64,000 bases of DNA from Chryseobacterium sp. CH25 (GCF_004119455.1 NZ_NRQT01000004.1:418149-482148); one strand, 5' to 3'; numbered from the stretch's first letter, positions 8,505-20,979 are shown. Numbers and translations: made by a program. The notes: a model not told the origin generated them from the sequence alone.

Positions 8505-9526
8505 TTAGCAGTCTAAATATGCTCTCAATCCTTTCAGTAATTCCAGTTGATTCTTCGTTCTGTCCAGATTATGTTCCGGATATTTGATAGAATAATAAGT
8601 ACTTCCATTTAAATAATCCGTAAGAAAACGAACCTCTTGAATATAAATAGCGACTTGTGCAGCATAATCAAGGTGAGCAGATTCTTCCGGAGTCAGTTTT
8701 TCCTTTAGATAAAAAAGAAATCCTTCTTTTACAGCCTTATACATTTCAGGATTGAAATTGTCTTTAGCACTTCCGTCATCTTCGTTGGTTTTATTAGTGT
8801 AGGACTGAATCATCGTTACGAAGTCATATAAAATAGTAGAAATCATCATGGTATCCAGATCAATTACAGCTAACGGCTTATGATTTTGATCGAAGAGGAT
8901 ATTGCTGATTTTTACATCGGCATGAATGATTCTTTTGGGAATCTGATTGGTTTTCTCCATTTCTATCCATTGATCAGGTAAGGAAATAAGCTGATTGGTG
9001 ATTTCTATTTCTGCCTTTGCATTTTCTTTTAAATGAGGAGCTGCATTTTCCAGTGCCTTTTTATAATCCACAATTCTTTTTTCAAAATTGAGAAAATTAG
9101 GAAGAGTATCTTCAATGGCAGGTAGCTTTTCAGTATTTACGATGCTAAGGAAATAACTGAAGGTTTTAGCAGCTTCAAAAGCGGTCTGTAAAGATGGAGC
9201 AGTAAGAAAGGTAATGCTATTTTCTACGAAGCTTAACATACGCCATGGTTCATCATTGGCGTCCTTTACCAAAAGTGTATTGTTAAGAGAAGGGACAGGC
9301 TCTATAATTTGAAATTGATAATCATTTGACCTGAGAAGTTCATTAATCATTAAATGATTGTTGACAATAACTTCCGGCTGTCTGAAGATATGATGATTGA
9401 TCTTTTGCAGAATAAACTTTTTCTGCTGGTCCAGATCTTCCAACAGATAAGTGGTATTAATCAGTCCGTCTGTGATAGGAGAAAGACTGTAATTCTCTGT
9501 ACCGATAAATTGAACCACGATATCAT

Positions 9527-9536
<10 letters not shown>
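8505..9536 (-). CDS. APH-fold phosphotransferase, N-acetylhexosamine 1-kinase-like
   Basis: A 343-residue kinase of the aminoglycoside/choline phosphotransferase fold. The N-lobe has GLINTTYLL and the invariant-lysine strand KKFILQKIN; the catalytic loop IHADVKISNILFD supplies Asp and Asn, and VIDLDTMM supplies the metal-binding Asp. This layout matches NahK-type N-acetylhexosamine 1-kinases as well as other small-molecule kinases. Its start overlaps the sugar nucleotidyltransferase stop by 10 bp, and that gene overlaps a GH109 glycosidase, so an amino-sugar substrate (GalNAc or GlcNAc) is the most economical reading. Antibiotic phosphorylation is unlikely in this context. The function is inferred from neighbours. 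Confidence 0.65.
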
Positions 9537-11969
<2,433 letters not shown>

Positions 11970-12070
11970 TCACTCCTCATTGGTAATTCACTTATTCACT
12001 TGCGAAGCAAAATTGACTATTGACATTTAAAGTCTCTAATCTTTATATCTTAAGTCTGATTTAGAAAGAA

Positions 12071-13143
12071 TCATTGCCCATAATAAGCCTTAATTAACCT
12101 TTCTCTCATTTTGTTTAAGTATTGGATGCTTTTGGTATTGGATAGAATAATAATACTGATGTTTTTATCAACCAAATGTACCCAATTCGCACTATGTCCG
12201 TAACCTTCTCCCTGACGTTCTGCAAAAACAGTATTGATAGATCCGAATTTTTTAGGATATACCCAAAAGCCTAATGCAGTGTCTTCCAGTTTAGGATCTG
12301 CAGTAAGCATGGTAGCTAATGTCTTTTTTGTAATTAAAACAGAGTTGAATATTGCCTGGTCAAAGATCAATAAGTCTTTAGGGGTAGAATACATGGCTCC
12401 GGCAGCATAAAAATTGTCAATATAAGTATTGGTAGGAGTATGAAGAGCAAACGGATCGTTTGGGTCAGCGGAGTATCCTTCATCTATATTGGAAACGATA
12501 TCATTGTGATGAAGAAAACCTGTGTTTTTCATTTTGAGAGGAACCAGTATTTGTTCCTTGAGCACCGTTTCAAAAGGCTTGTTGTATATTTTTTCAATAA
12601 TTTTACCCAGCAGAATAAAGTCTCCATTGTTATAACTGAACTTTGTTCCGGGTTGGTCTACTAATTTTTCAGAAAGAAAAGTGGCGATAAAATCATCAAG
12701 CTCCCAGATCGTATTGTCATAAGCCTGATGAATAAGTTCCGGCGAACTGATATCCTTGTTGTCCCTGCCGCTACTGTAGGTAAGCAGATTCCTGATTGTT
12801 GCTTTTTTGCAGCTTCTCCTTTGTATTCCGGATAGTAGGTAGAAATAGTAGCATCTAAATCAATTTTTCCTTTCTCATAAAGCTGCATAATTAATACTGC
12901 AGTAAAGGTTTTGGTAAGTGAAAAAATATGAAACCTGGTTTCATCAGAAAAAGGAATATTGTAATGTCTATTGGATAAACCTTTGTAAGTAAGTAATTCA
13001 GTTTTTCCGTTGTGAGCCAGTAAAACAGAACCATTGAAATTATCTTTCTTTACACAGGAGTCAATCACTTGCTCAACTTTCTGTATTTGTGAATAGGCTA
13101 CATTGAATGTTATCAAAAATAGTCCCAATAATATATTTTTCAT
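12071..13143 (-). pseudogene. Secreted serine hydrolase (class C beta-lactamase-like), frameshifted
   Basis: Two frames together make one protein of about 357 residues. The first part (13143 to about 12803) has signal peptide MKNILLGLFLITFNVAYSQ and the active-site SxxK in FSLTKTFTAV. The second part resumes with ATIRNLLTYSSG, then the YxN motif FSYNNGDF and GYGHSANW. Adding one base to the T6 run at 12803-12808 (plus strand) restores a continuous frame (AAKK-ATIRN). The family includes penicillin-binding-like peptidases and esterases. The break is either a real mutation or a homopolymer sequencing error. It follows the AIM24 gene by 60 bp on the same strand. Confidence 0.8.
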
Positions 13144-13203
13144 AGGTTCATATTTTAAAAGTCATGAACTGAATTACCTACTTCAAAGATAATAATTTAC
13201 GGC

Positions 13204-13896
13204 TTATTTTTCCATATAATATACTTCTTCATAAGGCTGAATCAATACCCATCCATGTCCTGAAAATTTCATCTGAAATTCTTCACCGCTTCCTCTTCCG
13301 ATAAGACTTTTAAAAGAAACATTTGTTTTCAGCTCCGGGCTTAGGTTTCCAGACCATGCAACGGTAGCATTTGGATCAGTGAAAACCGGAGTATCAGGAG
13401 TTACAAGTAAGGTTAAAGGATCTCCATGAGTAGTAATGGCAATATGGCCGGTTCCGGAAAGTTTCACCTGGAAAAGACCGCCGGACATCATTCCTGCAAT
13501 ACTTTTTAACATGGTAATATCGCTGTTTACGCTTTGTTCGTGTGCCAAAACATCATTTCCGTTTACACAAACCGATTCATTATTCAGATAAAGGATACGA
13601 ACTTTTTTTCCGGAGTCTGCAACATATAATTTCCCGCTACCTTCAGCTTTCATCAACTTACTGCCTTCACCACTGATGGCTTTCTTCAAAAGATTCCCAA
13701 GTCCACCGGCAAGCATTCCCTGTCTTTCAAAATTGATATTTCCCACATAGCTTACCATACTTCCTCTTTTAGTCCATACCGCCTGATTATTAAGGTTGAT
13801 TTCTAAAAGGTGTTTGGTTTCAAGTTCAAAATAATCTCTCTGTTGCGGATTCTCTTTTGTCTCGTTGATAAATGCTTCAATTGAATATTTACTCAT
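13204..13896 (-). CDS. AIM24-family protein
   Basis: A 230-residue protein made of beta-rich repeats with many glycines: MVSYVGNINFERQGMLAGGLG, GSGKLYVADSGKKVRILYL, GGLFQVKLSGTGHIAITTHGDP and a closing GRGSGEEFQMKFSGHGWVLIQPYEE. This is the pattern of the AIM24 (TIGR00266-like) family, found in bacteria and mitochondria with a single-stranded beta-helix-like fold and no proven biochemical activity. No signal peptide or membrane helix is seen. It lies between two frameshifted genes on the same strand and is itself intact. Confidence 0.8.
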   Translation of the reverse strand: MSKYSIEAFINETKENPQQRDYFELETKHLLEINLNNQAVWTKRGSMVSYVGNINFERQGMLAGGLGNLLKKAISGEGSKLMKAEGSGKLYVADSGKKVRILYLNNESVCVNGNDVLAHEQSVNSDITMLKSIAGMMSGGLFQVKLSGTGHIAITTHGDPLTLLVTPDTPVFTDPNATVAWSGNLSPELKTNVSFKSLIGRGSGEEFQMKFSGHGWVLIQPYEEVYYMEK

Positions 13897-13929
13897 GATT
13901 ATAATTTTTAATTTATTGTTTTATATTGT

Positions 13930-14633
13930 TTATTGTTTTAGTTTGTCGAGTTTATACTCTCTTTTGTTACTTTTAGGATTCAGATCCACAAATTCATAGT
14001 TTTCAAAATTGGCAAGCTGGGCTTTAAACGTTTCTGTTGCTTTTTCTACTGACCAGGTTTTAGGATAATGAAAACCATCAAATTCAGCATTGAAAATCTG
14101 AGCTTTGAATTCATGTGAAAACTCATCATCTCCAGAGTAGGATAGAGCTATTTTGCCGGTCCATATGATATTGTATTGCCCATTTTCTGTTTTTGAAAAC
14201 TAATTTGATGATCTGCACAGCTGTCATGTCCCAGTAAGTAAATATTGAAAGCAAGATCGTCATCATCAAAATGGTGTTCAGTGGGAAGATCGTTGCTGAA
14301 AAGATTATTTTGAACAACAGCATCGAAGTTCAGCTTTTCTCCCGGCTTACTAATCCTTATTCCTCTTTGTTCACCCCAATAATTGGAAGATAAAGTACAG
14401 GCATGATAGTTTCCCCATACTATTTTGGAGTCCCAATCAGACAGAGTTTCGTCTTCTTTCTCTTCGTCTTCATCGTTTTCATCATCATTTGCGTAATAAT
14501 TTTCAGTTTTTAAATGAAAATCAAACCAGATAAAGCCATACTCGTCAATACGTCCGCTCCAGATGAATGTTTCAATTCTATGTCCGTTAGGATACGGATT
14601 ATCAATGAAGTATATTTTACTTGCAGATTCCAT
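13930..14633 (-). pseudogene. Uncharacterised acidic protein, frameshifted near the middle
   Basis: The frame from the ATG at 14633 reads about 160 residues, including an acidic insert (NDDENDEDEEKEDET), then stops at 14148. A neighbouring frame continues with NGQYNIIWTGKIALSYSGDD and KTWSVEKATETFKAQLANFE to a TAA at 13930. One added base in the run at 14190-14199 (T5 or A4 on the plus strand) joins them into 234 residues. I do not recognise the family. Its end is 33 bp from the AIM24 start, so they are probably cotranscribed. As with its neighbour at 12.8 kb, a sequencing error is possible. An upstream TTG is not used because the ATG at 14633 is well placed. Confidence 0.65.
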
Positions 14634-14721
14634 ATTACAATTCAATTTTTCCAAAAATACTCTTTTTACGCTTTAAAATTCCCCGTAAAATCACGGTTTT
14701 ATATTAGATTGAAAATAATAC

Positions 14722-14753
14722 TTGACAAAGGGGTGTTCTATGTCGTATATTTG
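14722..14753 (+). promoter_or_regulatory. queA promoter: TTGACA ... TATATTTG
   Basis: A TTGACA at 14722-14727 and an exact TAnnTTTG at 14746-14753, with 21 bases between TTG and TATATTTG. About 55 bp upstream of the queA ATG. Confidence 0.65.
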
Positions 14754-14808
14754 CACTCCGAAAATTACACCTTGTAATTTCAATAATTTTTAAACCGTAA
14801 TTTAAAAA

Positions 14809-15858
14809 ATGAAAACATCAGATTTTAATTTTGATCTTCCTGCGGAATTATTAGCAGAACACCCATCAGAGCACAGAGACGAAGCTAGATTAATGGTACT
14901 TGATAGAAAAACACAGACTATTGAGCACAAATTATTCAAAGATGTAGTGGATTATTTTGATGAAGAAGATTTGTTCATCTTCAACAATACTAAAGTTTTC
15001 CCTGCACGTCTTTACGGAAATAAAGAAAAAACAGGTGCTAAAATTGAAGTTTTCTTATTAAGAGAGCTTGATAAAGAAACCAGAGTATGGGACGTTTTGG
15101 TAGATCCGGCAAGAAAAATCAGAATTGGTAACAAATTATTCTTCACTGAAGATGAGTCTTTGGTAGCTGAGGTTATTGATAACACCACTTCAAGAGGAAG
15201 AACGTTAAGATTCTTATTCGACGGTTCTTACGACGAATTCAGAACGAAACTTAAGGAATTAGGAGAAACTCCACTTCCAAAATACATCAAAAGAGCAGTA
15301 GAGCCGGAAGATGCAGAAAGATATCAGACGATCTACGCTAAAGTAGAAGGAGCAGTAGCTGCACCTACAGCAGGTCTTCACTTCTCTAAGCATTTGATGA
15401 AGAGATTAGAGATCAAAGGAATCAATTTTGCTGAAGTTACGCTTCACGTAGGATTAGGAACTTTCAACCCAATTGAGGTAGAAGATCTTTCTAAGCACAA
15501 AATGGAATCTGAAGAGATCATCATTGATGAGAAAAATGCTGCTATCATCAACAAAGCAGTAGAATCTCACAGAAGAGTTTGTGCAGTAGGTACTACTACA
15601 ATGAGAGCATTGGAAACTTCTGTTTCTTCAAACAAAAAAATCTCTGCTTTCAACGGTTGGACGAATAAATTCATCTATCCACCTCACGATTTCGGAGTGG
15701 CTAACACGATGATTACAAACTTCCACACACCGAAGTCTACATTGATTATGATGATTGCTGCATTTGCCGGAAGAGATTTCGTAATGCAAGCTTATGAAGA
15801 AGCTGTAAGAGAAAAGTATAAATTCTATTCTTACGGAGACGCAATGTTAATTCTATAA
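14809..15858 (+). CDS. queA: S-adenosylmethionine:tRNA ribosyltransferase-isomerase
   Basis: This 349-residue protein matches QueA along its whole length, from [20 protein letters not shown] to the conserved [24 protein letters not shown] near the end. Other QueA signatures are [35 protein letters not shown] and APTAGLHFS. QueA transfers the ribosyl part of SAM to preQ1-modified tRNA, giving epoxyqueuosine in the wobble position of GUN anticodons. It acts in the cytoplasm. The codons look strongly optimised. It is followed by a hairpin and rlmN on the same strand, both translation-related RNA modification genes. Confidence 0.96.
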   Translation: MKTSDFNFDLPAELLAEHPSEHRDEARLMVLDRKTQTIEHKLFKDVVDYFDEEDLFIFNNTKVFPARLYGNKEKTGAKIEVFLLRELDKETRVWDVLVDPARKIRIGNKLFFTEDESLVAEVIDNTTSRGRTLRFLFDGSYDEFRTKLKELGETPLPKYIKRAVEPEDAERYQTIYAKVEGAVAAPTAGLHFSKHLMKRLEIKGINFAEVTLHVGLGTFNPIEVEDLSKHKMESEEIIIDEKNAAIINKAVESHRRVCAVGTTTMRALETSVSSNKKISAFNGWTNKFIYPPHDFGVANTMITNFHTPKSTLIMMIAAFAGRDFVMQAYEEAVREKYKFYSYGDAMLIL

Positions 15859-15866
15859 AAAAGATA

Positions 15867-15913
15867 TTAGGTAATAGGCTGCAGGTAATAGCTATCTGCA
15901 GCCTGCAACCTAA
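15867..15913. repeat. Imperfect inverted repeat between queA and rlmN
   Basis: TTAGGTAATAGGCTGCAG pairs with CTGCAGCCTGCAACCTAA around an 11-base loop, with the inner 9 bp perfect. It resembles short GCAGC/ACCT-type repeats common in this genus. No T run follows on either side, so it is not a classical terminator. Confidence 0.6.
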
Positions 15914-15929
15914 AATCTACCACCTTACA

Positions 15930-16964
15930 ATGAAAGATATCCGTATATTATCACTAGATCAGCTTAAAGAATACTTCGTATCTTTAGGAGAGAAGCCGTT
16001 TCGTGCGAAACAGGTCTATGACTGGTTATGGAGTAAAAATCTCCACTCGATTGATGAAATGACGAATCTTTCGAAATCTCTTCGTGAAAAAATTTCCGAA
16101 GAATATACCATTAATCCTGTTTCCGTAGATCTTCTTCAAAAAAGTTCTGACGGAACCATCAAAAACGGAGTAAAACTTCACGATGGATTATTGGTAGAAT
16201 CTGTTCTTATTCCAACAGAAACAAGAACAACAGCTTGTGTATCTTCACAGGTAGGCTGCTCATTAAACTGCGAATTCTGTGCTACCGCAAAACTGAAAAG
16301 AATGAGAAACCTTGAAGTGGCGGAAATTGTAGACCAGGTTGCTTTAATTGACAGCCAAAGCAGGATGTATTTTGACAGACCACTTTCCAATATCGTATTT
16401 ATGGGAATGGGAGAGCCGATGATGAACTACAAAAATGTAGTGGAAGCCATCAGAAAGATCACTCAGCCGGAAGGATTGGGAATGTCGCCAAGAAGAATTA
16501 CTGTCTCTACATCAGGAATTCCAAAGATGATCAAAATGCTTGCTGATGATGAGTTGCGCGTTAAATTGGCATTGTCACTTCACTCAGCCATTGAAGTAAA
16601 GCGTAATGAAATTATGCCTTTCTCAGATAAATTCCCGTTAACGGATATTATGGAGGCCCTTCAGTACTGGTATCAGAAAACAGGTTCTGTAATTACTTTT
16701 GAATACTGTGTATGGAAAGGAATTAATGACGGTGATGAAGATATCAAAGCTTTAATTAAATACTGCAAACAGGTTCCTTCAAAGGTAAACCTTATTCAAT
16801 ACAACCCGATCGGGGACGGAAAATATGACCAATGTAACAAACAGGCGGAAGAAAACTATATCCGTCAGCTTGAAAATTCAGGAATTACCGTAATGGTCAG
16901 AAGAAGTCGTGGAGGTGATATTGATGCTGCTTGTGGACAATTAGCCAACAAAACTGCTGATTAA
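15930..16964 (+). CDS. rlmN: Dual-specificity 23S rRNA A2503 / tRNA A37 methyltransferase
   Basis: A 344-residue radical-SAM enzyme. The CxxxCxxC cluster motif is at Cys110, Cys114 and Cys117 (CSLNCEFC). Other RlmN features are LPFRAKQVYDWLW-like GEKPFRAKQVYDWLW near 20-33, FMGMGEPMMNY, RRITVSTSGI and the C-terminal GGDIDAACGQL that carries the methyl-accepting cysteine. RlmN places a C2 methyl group on A2503 of 23S rRNA and A37 of some tRNAs. The two mechanistic Cys residues are retained. It is downstream of queA on the same strand. Confidence 0.95.
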   Translation: MKDIRILSLDQLKEYFVSLGEKPFRAKQVYDWLWSKNLHSIDEMTNLSKSLREKISEEYTINPVSVDLLQKSSDGTIKNGVKLHDGLLVESVLIPTETRTTACVSSQVGCSLNCEFCATAKLKRMRNLEVAEIVDQVALIDSQSRMYFDRPLSNIVFMGMGEPMMNYKNVVEAIRKITQPEGLGMSPRRITVSTSGIPKMIKMLADDELRVKLALSLHSAIEVKRNEIMPFSDKFPLTDIMEALQYWYQKTGSVITFEYCVWKGINDGDEDIKALIKYCKQVPSKVNLIQYNPIGDGKYDQCNKQAEENYIRQLENSGITVMVRRSRGGDIDAACGQLANKTAD

Positions 16965-17014
16965 AATTTCCTTAAAAAAACCTTAAAATTCTCTTAAAGC
17001 ATCGCTTAAAACCC

Positions 17015-17022
17015 TACCTTTG
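17015..17022 (+). promoter_or_regulatory. -7 promoter element TACCTTTG
   Basis: Exact TAnnTTTG match 17 bp before the ATG at 17040; no convincing -33 element. Confidence 0.55.
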
Positions 17023-17039
17023 CACAAAATTATTTTGTG

Positions 17040-17987
17040 ATGATGGAGTATTTTATGAGCGAGAACGGGTTAGAAAATGTATATGCATGGTCAATTCCAT
17101 TGCATGCCACAGTTATTTTAGCTGAAATGATTTATAGCCACGTTTCAGAAGCAAAACTATATAGTGGAAAAGATCTTGTTACAAATGTCTATCTGGCATT
17201 GATGAACTTTGGTCTTGACCTTATTATGAAGGCGTTTGCAATGGGAGTGATGTTTTTCTTTTACCATCACAGACTTTTTTCATGGGATCTTAGCATCTGG
17301 TATCTAATAGCTTGCTTTATAATCACGGATTTTGCTTATTATGTTCTGCATTATGTGGACCATCGTTCCAGAGCATTCTGGGCTGTTCATATTACGCACC
17401 ATAGTTCAGAATTCTTCAATCTTACTACAGGATTCAGAAGCCCTGTATTACAGCCGCTTTACAGATATTTATATTTTTCCCCACTGGCGTTCTTAGGATT
17501 TAATCCTTGGCATATTATGGTAGCCTACGCTATCGGACAGGTGTACGGAACCTGGGTGCACACTCAGACCGTAAAAAGTATGGGGATTTTAGAACATATT
17601 CTGGTAACCCCTTCCCATCACCGTGTTCACCATGCCTGCAATATTAAGTATCTGGATAAAAATATGGGAATGTGCCTGATTATCTGGGATAAAATATTTG
17701 GAACCTTCCAGAAAGAAGATCCGAATATTCCTGTAAAATATGGAATTTATCCAAAAATGCCGGACAACAGACCTGATACGGTGCTCTTCTATGAATGGAG
17801 AAAGATCTGGAAAGATTTGAAACAGCCAGGATTAAAATTTACAGATAGAATCAATTATATTTTCAACTCACCAGGATGGAGACATGATGGAACCGGAAAA
17901 ACGGTAAGACAATACCAAAAGGAATACTTTGCAAAACAGGCAGAGAAAGAACAGAGAAAAAATCAGAAACAGCAGAAAACTGCTTAA
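17040..17987 (+). CDS. Sterol desaturase / fatty acid hydroxylase-family membrane protein
   Basis: A 315-residue integral membrane protein with the family's diiron histidine clusters: HYVDHRSRAFWAVHITHHSSEFFN (about residues 109-132) and HHRVHHACN (about residues 199-207). Hydrophobic segments lie before the first cluster (about 60-105) and between the clusters. The C-terminal tail is basic and Gln-rich. Members hydroxylate or desaturate lipids using O2 at a membrane-embedded diiron site. The substrate is not predictable here. I chose the ATG at 17040; the GTG at 17037 and the ATG at 17043 are alternatives. Confidence 0.85.
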   Translation: MMEYFMSENGLENVYAWSIPLHATVILAEMIYSHVSEAKLYSGKDLVTNVYLALMNFGLDLIMKAFAMGVMFFFYHHRLFSWDLSIWYLIACFIITDFAYYVLHYVDHRSRAFWAVHITHHSSEFFNLTTGFRSPVLQPLYRYLYFSPLAFLGFNPWHIMVAYAIGQVYGTWVHTQTVKSMGILEHILVTPSHHRVHHACNIKYLDKNMGMCLIIWDKIFGTFQKEDPNIPVKYGIYPKMPDNRPDTVLFYEWRKIWKDLKQPGLKFTDRINYIFNSPGWRHDGTGKTVRQYQKEYFAKQAEKEQRKNQKQQKTA

Positions 17988-18016
17988 TTTCAAAAATAAA
18001 ATCAATAAAAATCTCT

Positions 18017-18045
18017 ATAGAAGGACGGGCTTTTAGCTCGTCTTT
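18017..18045 (+). terminator. Hairpin terminator, relative of the 7724 element
   Basis: ATAGAAGGACGGGC-TTTTA-GCTCGTCTTT forms a stem of GACGGGC with GCTCGTC. The flank and loop match the hairpin at 7721-7746. Confidence 0.65.
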
Positions 18046-18152
18046 CTGTTATCTGGAAAACCCTTCTCATTAATTATTATGAATCTCCTGATCTTTATAA
18101 CTGCTCCTCGTATCCCATGTCCTACATCAATCTTCATTTCAATAGAAAACCT

Positions 18153-18160
18153 TATTTTTG
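18153..18160 (+). promoter_or_regulatory. -7 promoter element TATTTTTG
   Basis: Exact TAnnTTTG match 4 bp before the ATG at 18165, implying a very short or absent leader. It lies inside the longer reading frame from 18117, arguing against that start. Confidence 0.5.
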
Positions 18161-18164
18161 CCTT

Positions 18165-19043
18165 ATGAAAAGAACCATTCTGTTATTGGCCTTTCTAGCC
18201 TTTCAAACTGCATTTTCTCAACAGACAGATTTCCTGAAAATAAAAAAATACAGAGTCAGCCACTTGGATGATAAAATCCAGGAAACTTCCGGACTGAATA
18301 TTTTTAATGGGAAACTGTATACTTTTAATGACAGTGGAAATGCCCCTGAATTATTTGAGATTAATAAAACTTCAGGAGAAGTTATTAAAACCCTGAAAGT
18401 AAATGCAAAAAATACAGATTGGGAAGCTCTTACGAATGATGGCAGCAATTTCTATATCGGAGATTTCGGAAACAATGACGGAAGCAGAAGACATCTTACC
18501 ATTTATAAAGTACCTTTTCATGGAGATAGTTTGCAAAATGGGCAGATAAGAGAAATTAAATTCCATTATCCGGAGCAGACAGATTATAAATCCAGTTATT
18601 TTAATACTGATTATGATGCAGAGGCCATGGTATATGCTCATGGAAAAATTCATCTTTTTACCAAAGAATGGGTGTCAAAATCAACGGTACATTATATTAT
18701 TGATCCTGAAAAAAATGAAAAGCATGATGCTGTAAAAGCTGAAACTTATAAAACAAACTTCATGGTGACGGATGCTGCCTATTTTGATAAAAAGCTTTAT
18801 CTGGTTGGGTATAGTAAGAAAACAGAAGTATTTATGGATGTTTTTACAGAAACAGAACCCGGAATCTTTTTTAAAGAAAGACCTAAGCACTATTATCTGG
18901 GAAGTTCTCTGTCAATAGGGCAGATTGAGGGTATTGCTGTAGATGAAACAGGAATCTCTATTTCAGGAGAAAAGTTCAAATCTCCGTTGGGAAGTACCAA
19001 ACCCGCACTTTATTTTATCCCTAAAGAACAATTCAAAGATTAA
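18165..19043 (+). CDS. Secreted protein, probable beta-propeller
   Basis: A 292-residue protein with signal peptide MKRTILLLAFLAFQTAFSQ. The mature part has repeated short strands of the type 'GKLYTFNDSGN', 'NFYIGDFGNN', 'KLYLVGYSKK' and 'AMVYAHGKIHLFTKEW', which suggests a propeller of the SdiA-regulated or esterase-like kind, but I cannot name the family with confidence. No lipobox or sorting domain is seen, so it is probably periplasmic. The start is set by the signal peptide and by the promoter element just upstream. Confidence 0.7.
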   Translation: MKRTILLLAFLAFQTAFSQQTDFLKIKKYRVSHLDDKIQETSGLNIFNGKLYTFNDSGNAPELFEINKTSGEVIKTLKVNAKNTDWEALTNDGSNFYIGDFGNNDGSRRHLTIYKVPFHGDSLQNGQIREIKFHYPEQTDYKSSYFNTDYDAEAMVYAHGKIHLFTKEWVSKSTVHYIIDPEKNEKHDAVKAETYKTNFMVTDAAYFDKKLYLVGYSKKTEVFMDVFTETEPGIFFKERPKHYYLGSSLSIGQIEGIAVDETGISISGEKFKSPLGSTKPALYFIPKEQFKD

Positions 19044-19071
19044 TTTTCGTTTAAAATTGAGCGAAAAAAAT

Positions 19072-19079
19072 TATCTTTG
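19072..19079 (+). promoter_or_regulatory. -7 promoter element TATCTTTG
   Basis: Exact TAnnTTTG match 39 bp before the GTG start of the polyprenyl synthetase gene. Confidence 0.55.
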
Positions 19080-19118
19080 TGAGAATTAATAATTTTATTC
19101 ACCCAGCATTAGCAGATT

Positions 19119-20096
19119 GTGGCAAACATCGTAGAAGAAATCAAGCAACCGATCAATGATGAAATGAAACTTTTTGAACAGAAGTTTTACGAGTCAATGC
19201 AGAGTAAAGTCCCTTTATTAGATAAAGTAACCCGTTTTATTGTTACCACCAAAGGGAAACAGATGCGTCCTATGTTTGTATTTCTTTGTGCCAAACTGGT
19301 AGGAAATGTTACCGAAAAAACATACCGTGGAGCCTCTATGATTGAGCTGATTCATACAGCCACTCTGGTACATGATGACGTGGTGGATGAAAGTTTCAAA
19401 CGCCGTAATTTCTTCTCGATTAATGCTTTATGGAAGAACAAGATTGCTGTTTTGGTAGGAGATTACCTGTTGTCAAAATCAGTGTTATTATCTACAGATC
19501 ATAAAGATTACGATTTATTAGGGGTTATTTCAAGAACCATCCGTGAAATGTCTGAAGGGGAGTTGCTTCAATTGGAAAAAGCCCGAAAACTAGATATTAC
19601 AGAAGATGTGTATTATGAAATTATCCGCCAGAAAACAGCCACTTTAATTGCTGCCTGTTGTGAGATAGGAGTTCTTTCCAATAATGCTGACGAAGCTCTT
19701 GCTAAGAAAATGATGGACTTCGGTACTTTTACAGGAATGGCTTTCCAGATCAAAGATGACCTTTTTGATTATTTAAGTTCCAATGTGATTGGTAAGCCGG
19801 TGGGAATTGATATTAAAGAGCAGAAAATGACCCTGCCTTTGATTCATACCCTGAAAACAGCCAATGAAAAGGACAGAAAATACTATTTCGATACCATCAA
19901 ACGCTATAATAATAATCCAAAAAGAGTAAAAGAACTTATAGAGTTTGTTAAAAATTCCGGGGGATTGGAGTACGCGATTACAGTAATGAAAGATTTCCAG
20001 CAGAAGGCTAAGGATATTCTGAATGAATTTCCGGAATCTGAAGCAAGAAAATCCTTACATAGTATGTTGGATTACGTCATTGAAAGAAAGTTTTAA
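19119..20096 (+). CDS. Polyprenyl (long-chain isoprenyl) diphosphate synthase
   Basis: A 325-residue trans-prenyltransferase. Both Asp-rich motifs are present: DDVVD at 86-90 (preceded by HTATLVH) and KDDLFD around 212-217; GKQMRP and the Lys-bearing region are also seen. These enzymes condense farnesyl diphosphate with several isopentenyl diphosphates, giving the side chain of menaquinone. The small and bulky residues before DDVVD that set chain length are not enough to choose a product. GTG is used as the start; no ATG exists at this N-terminus and the sequence MANIVEEIKQPINDEMKLFE is the family's usual beginning in flavobacteria. Confidence 0.9.
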   Translation: MANIVEEIKQPINDEMKLFEQKFYESMQSKVPLLDKVTRFIVTTKGKQMRPMFVFLCAKLVGNVTEKTYRGASMIELIHTATLVHDDVVDESFKRRNFFSINALWKNKIAVLVGDYLLSKSVLLSTDHKDYDLLGVISRTIREMSEGELLQLEKARKLDITEDVYYEIIRQKTATLIAACCEIGVLSNNADEALAKKMMDFGTFTGMAFQIKDDLFDYLSSNVIGKPVGIDIKEQKMTLPLIHTLKTANEKDRKYYFDTIKRYNNNPKRVKELIEFVKNSGGLEYAITVMKDFQQKAKDILNEFPESEARKSLHSMLDYVIERKF

Positions 20097-20106
20097 AAAA
20101 ATAGTT

Positions 20107-20155
20107 ATAAATAAAAGCTTCGGCACACCTTTGGTGCGCCGAAGCTTTTATTTAT
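20107..20155. terminator. Strong bidirectional terminator
   Basis: A 23-bp stem with one mismatch (ATAAATAAAAGCTTCGGC ... GCCGAAGCTTTTATTTAT) and TTT loop separates the convergent polyprenyl synthase gene and the secreted VGIN protein gene. Confidence 0.9.
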
Positions 20156-20169
20156 CAGTGCTTTCCAGT

Positions 20170-20979
20170 TTATATTTTCTGCACTGTTACATTGGTTACA
20201 TTTCCATTTCCTGTAGGCCCCATCTCCGTTGACAAGATCGTGCATGATTGGTTAGGAGCTGCCGTAAAACGAATCTGATAACCCGCAGTAGGCACTACAA
20301 TTACAGTTGTATAATTCATCAGTTCTCCAATTCTTGTTGAAGTAGTTAAAGTAGGAGTTGCTGCTCCTGCATAGTGGCTTCCTCTTCCCAGATAGTTACT
20401 GTCCGGAACTGGTCTTATTCCTAAAAGCAACTGTGCCCCTGAAGTAATATTTGAAAAACTAGCCTGTAACGTTACCAGATAATTCCCTGCCTGACTGAAT
20501 GTCAGCACTCCTGAAGAAGTGTTATAAGAATAAAAAGGTGAAGTAGCAACGGGGCTTGCAAACATCAGCGTCACAATTGAAGCTCCGGTACTGATGGTCT
20601 GGTCAGCAGCTAGACGTGCATGGAATAATGAATAGGCTGTAAAGTCTATAGTTTTCAGAATACCATTGCCATCTGCAACTACCACTCTGTCTGTTCCGCC
20701 AACTCCAATATTGGAATTGATATTTCGGATGCGCACATTTCCTGAACTTACATCAAGTTTTTCTGTTGGGGTTGTTGTGCCTATACCTACCTGTGCTGTA
20801 TTGGTCACTGCAAAATCATTAGTTTGCTGGATTACTGAAGGAGCTCCGGACGTTGGATTATCTTTAGCTCCGTCAATATGAAAAGTCGTTTGAGGTGTTG
20901 AAGTATTTATTCCTACCTGTGCGAAGTAAAGTGTAGAAAAGGCGAAAACCTTAACTACGGTTAGTAATTTTTTTCTCAT
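20170..20979 (-). CDS. Secreted 'AQVGIN' surface-type protein, copy 1
   Basis: A 269-residue protein with signal peptide MRKKLLTVVKVFAFSTLYFAQ. Mature sequence starts with VGINTSTPQTTFHIDGAKDN and has a second unit, AQVGIGTTTPTEKLDVSSGN, followed by RVVVADGNG. The C-terminal 150 residues form a separate beta-rich domain. Bacteroidota tail-fibre-like and surface proteins use such V-G-I-G-T-x-x-P-x-x-x-L repeats, but the function is unknown. Copies 2 and 3 are at 37250 and 41186 on the same strand; copy 3 is the closer relative (both have the FxVDG(A/G)K(D/N)NP segment). Confidence 0.75.
   Translation of the reverse strand: MRKKLLTVVKVFAFSTLYFAQVGINTSTPQTTFHIDGAKDNPTSGAPSVIQQTNDFAVTNTAQVGIGTTTPTEKLDVSSGNVRIRNINSNIGVGGTDRVVVADGNGILKTIDFTAYSLFHARLAADQTISTGASIVTLMFASPVATSPFYSYNTSSGVLTFSQAGNYLVTLQASFSNITSGAQLLLGIRPVPDSNYLGRGSHYAGAATPTLTTSTRIGELMNYTTVIVVPTAGYQIRFTAAPNQSCTILSTEMGPTGNGNVTNVTVQKI

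Noticed and set aside
12440..12664. Plus-strand frame inside the serine hydrolase region
   Set aside because: Shadow of the frameshifted minus-strand gene; no start signal.
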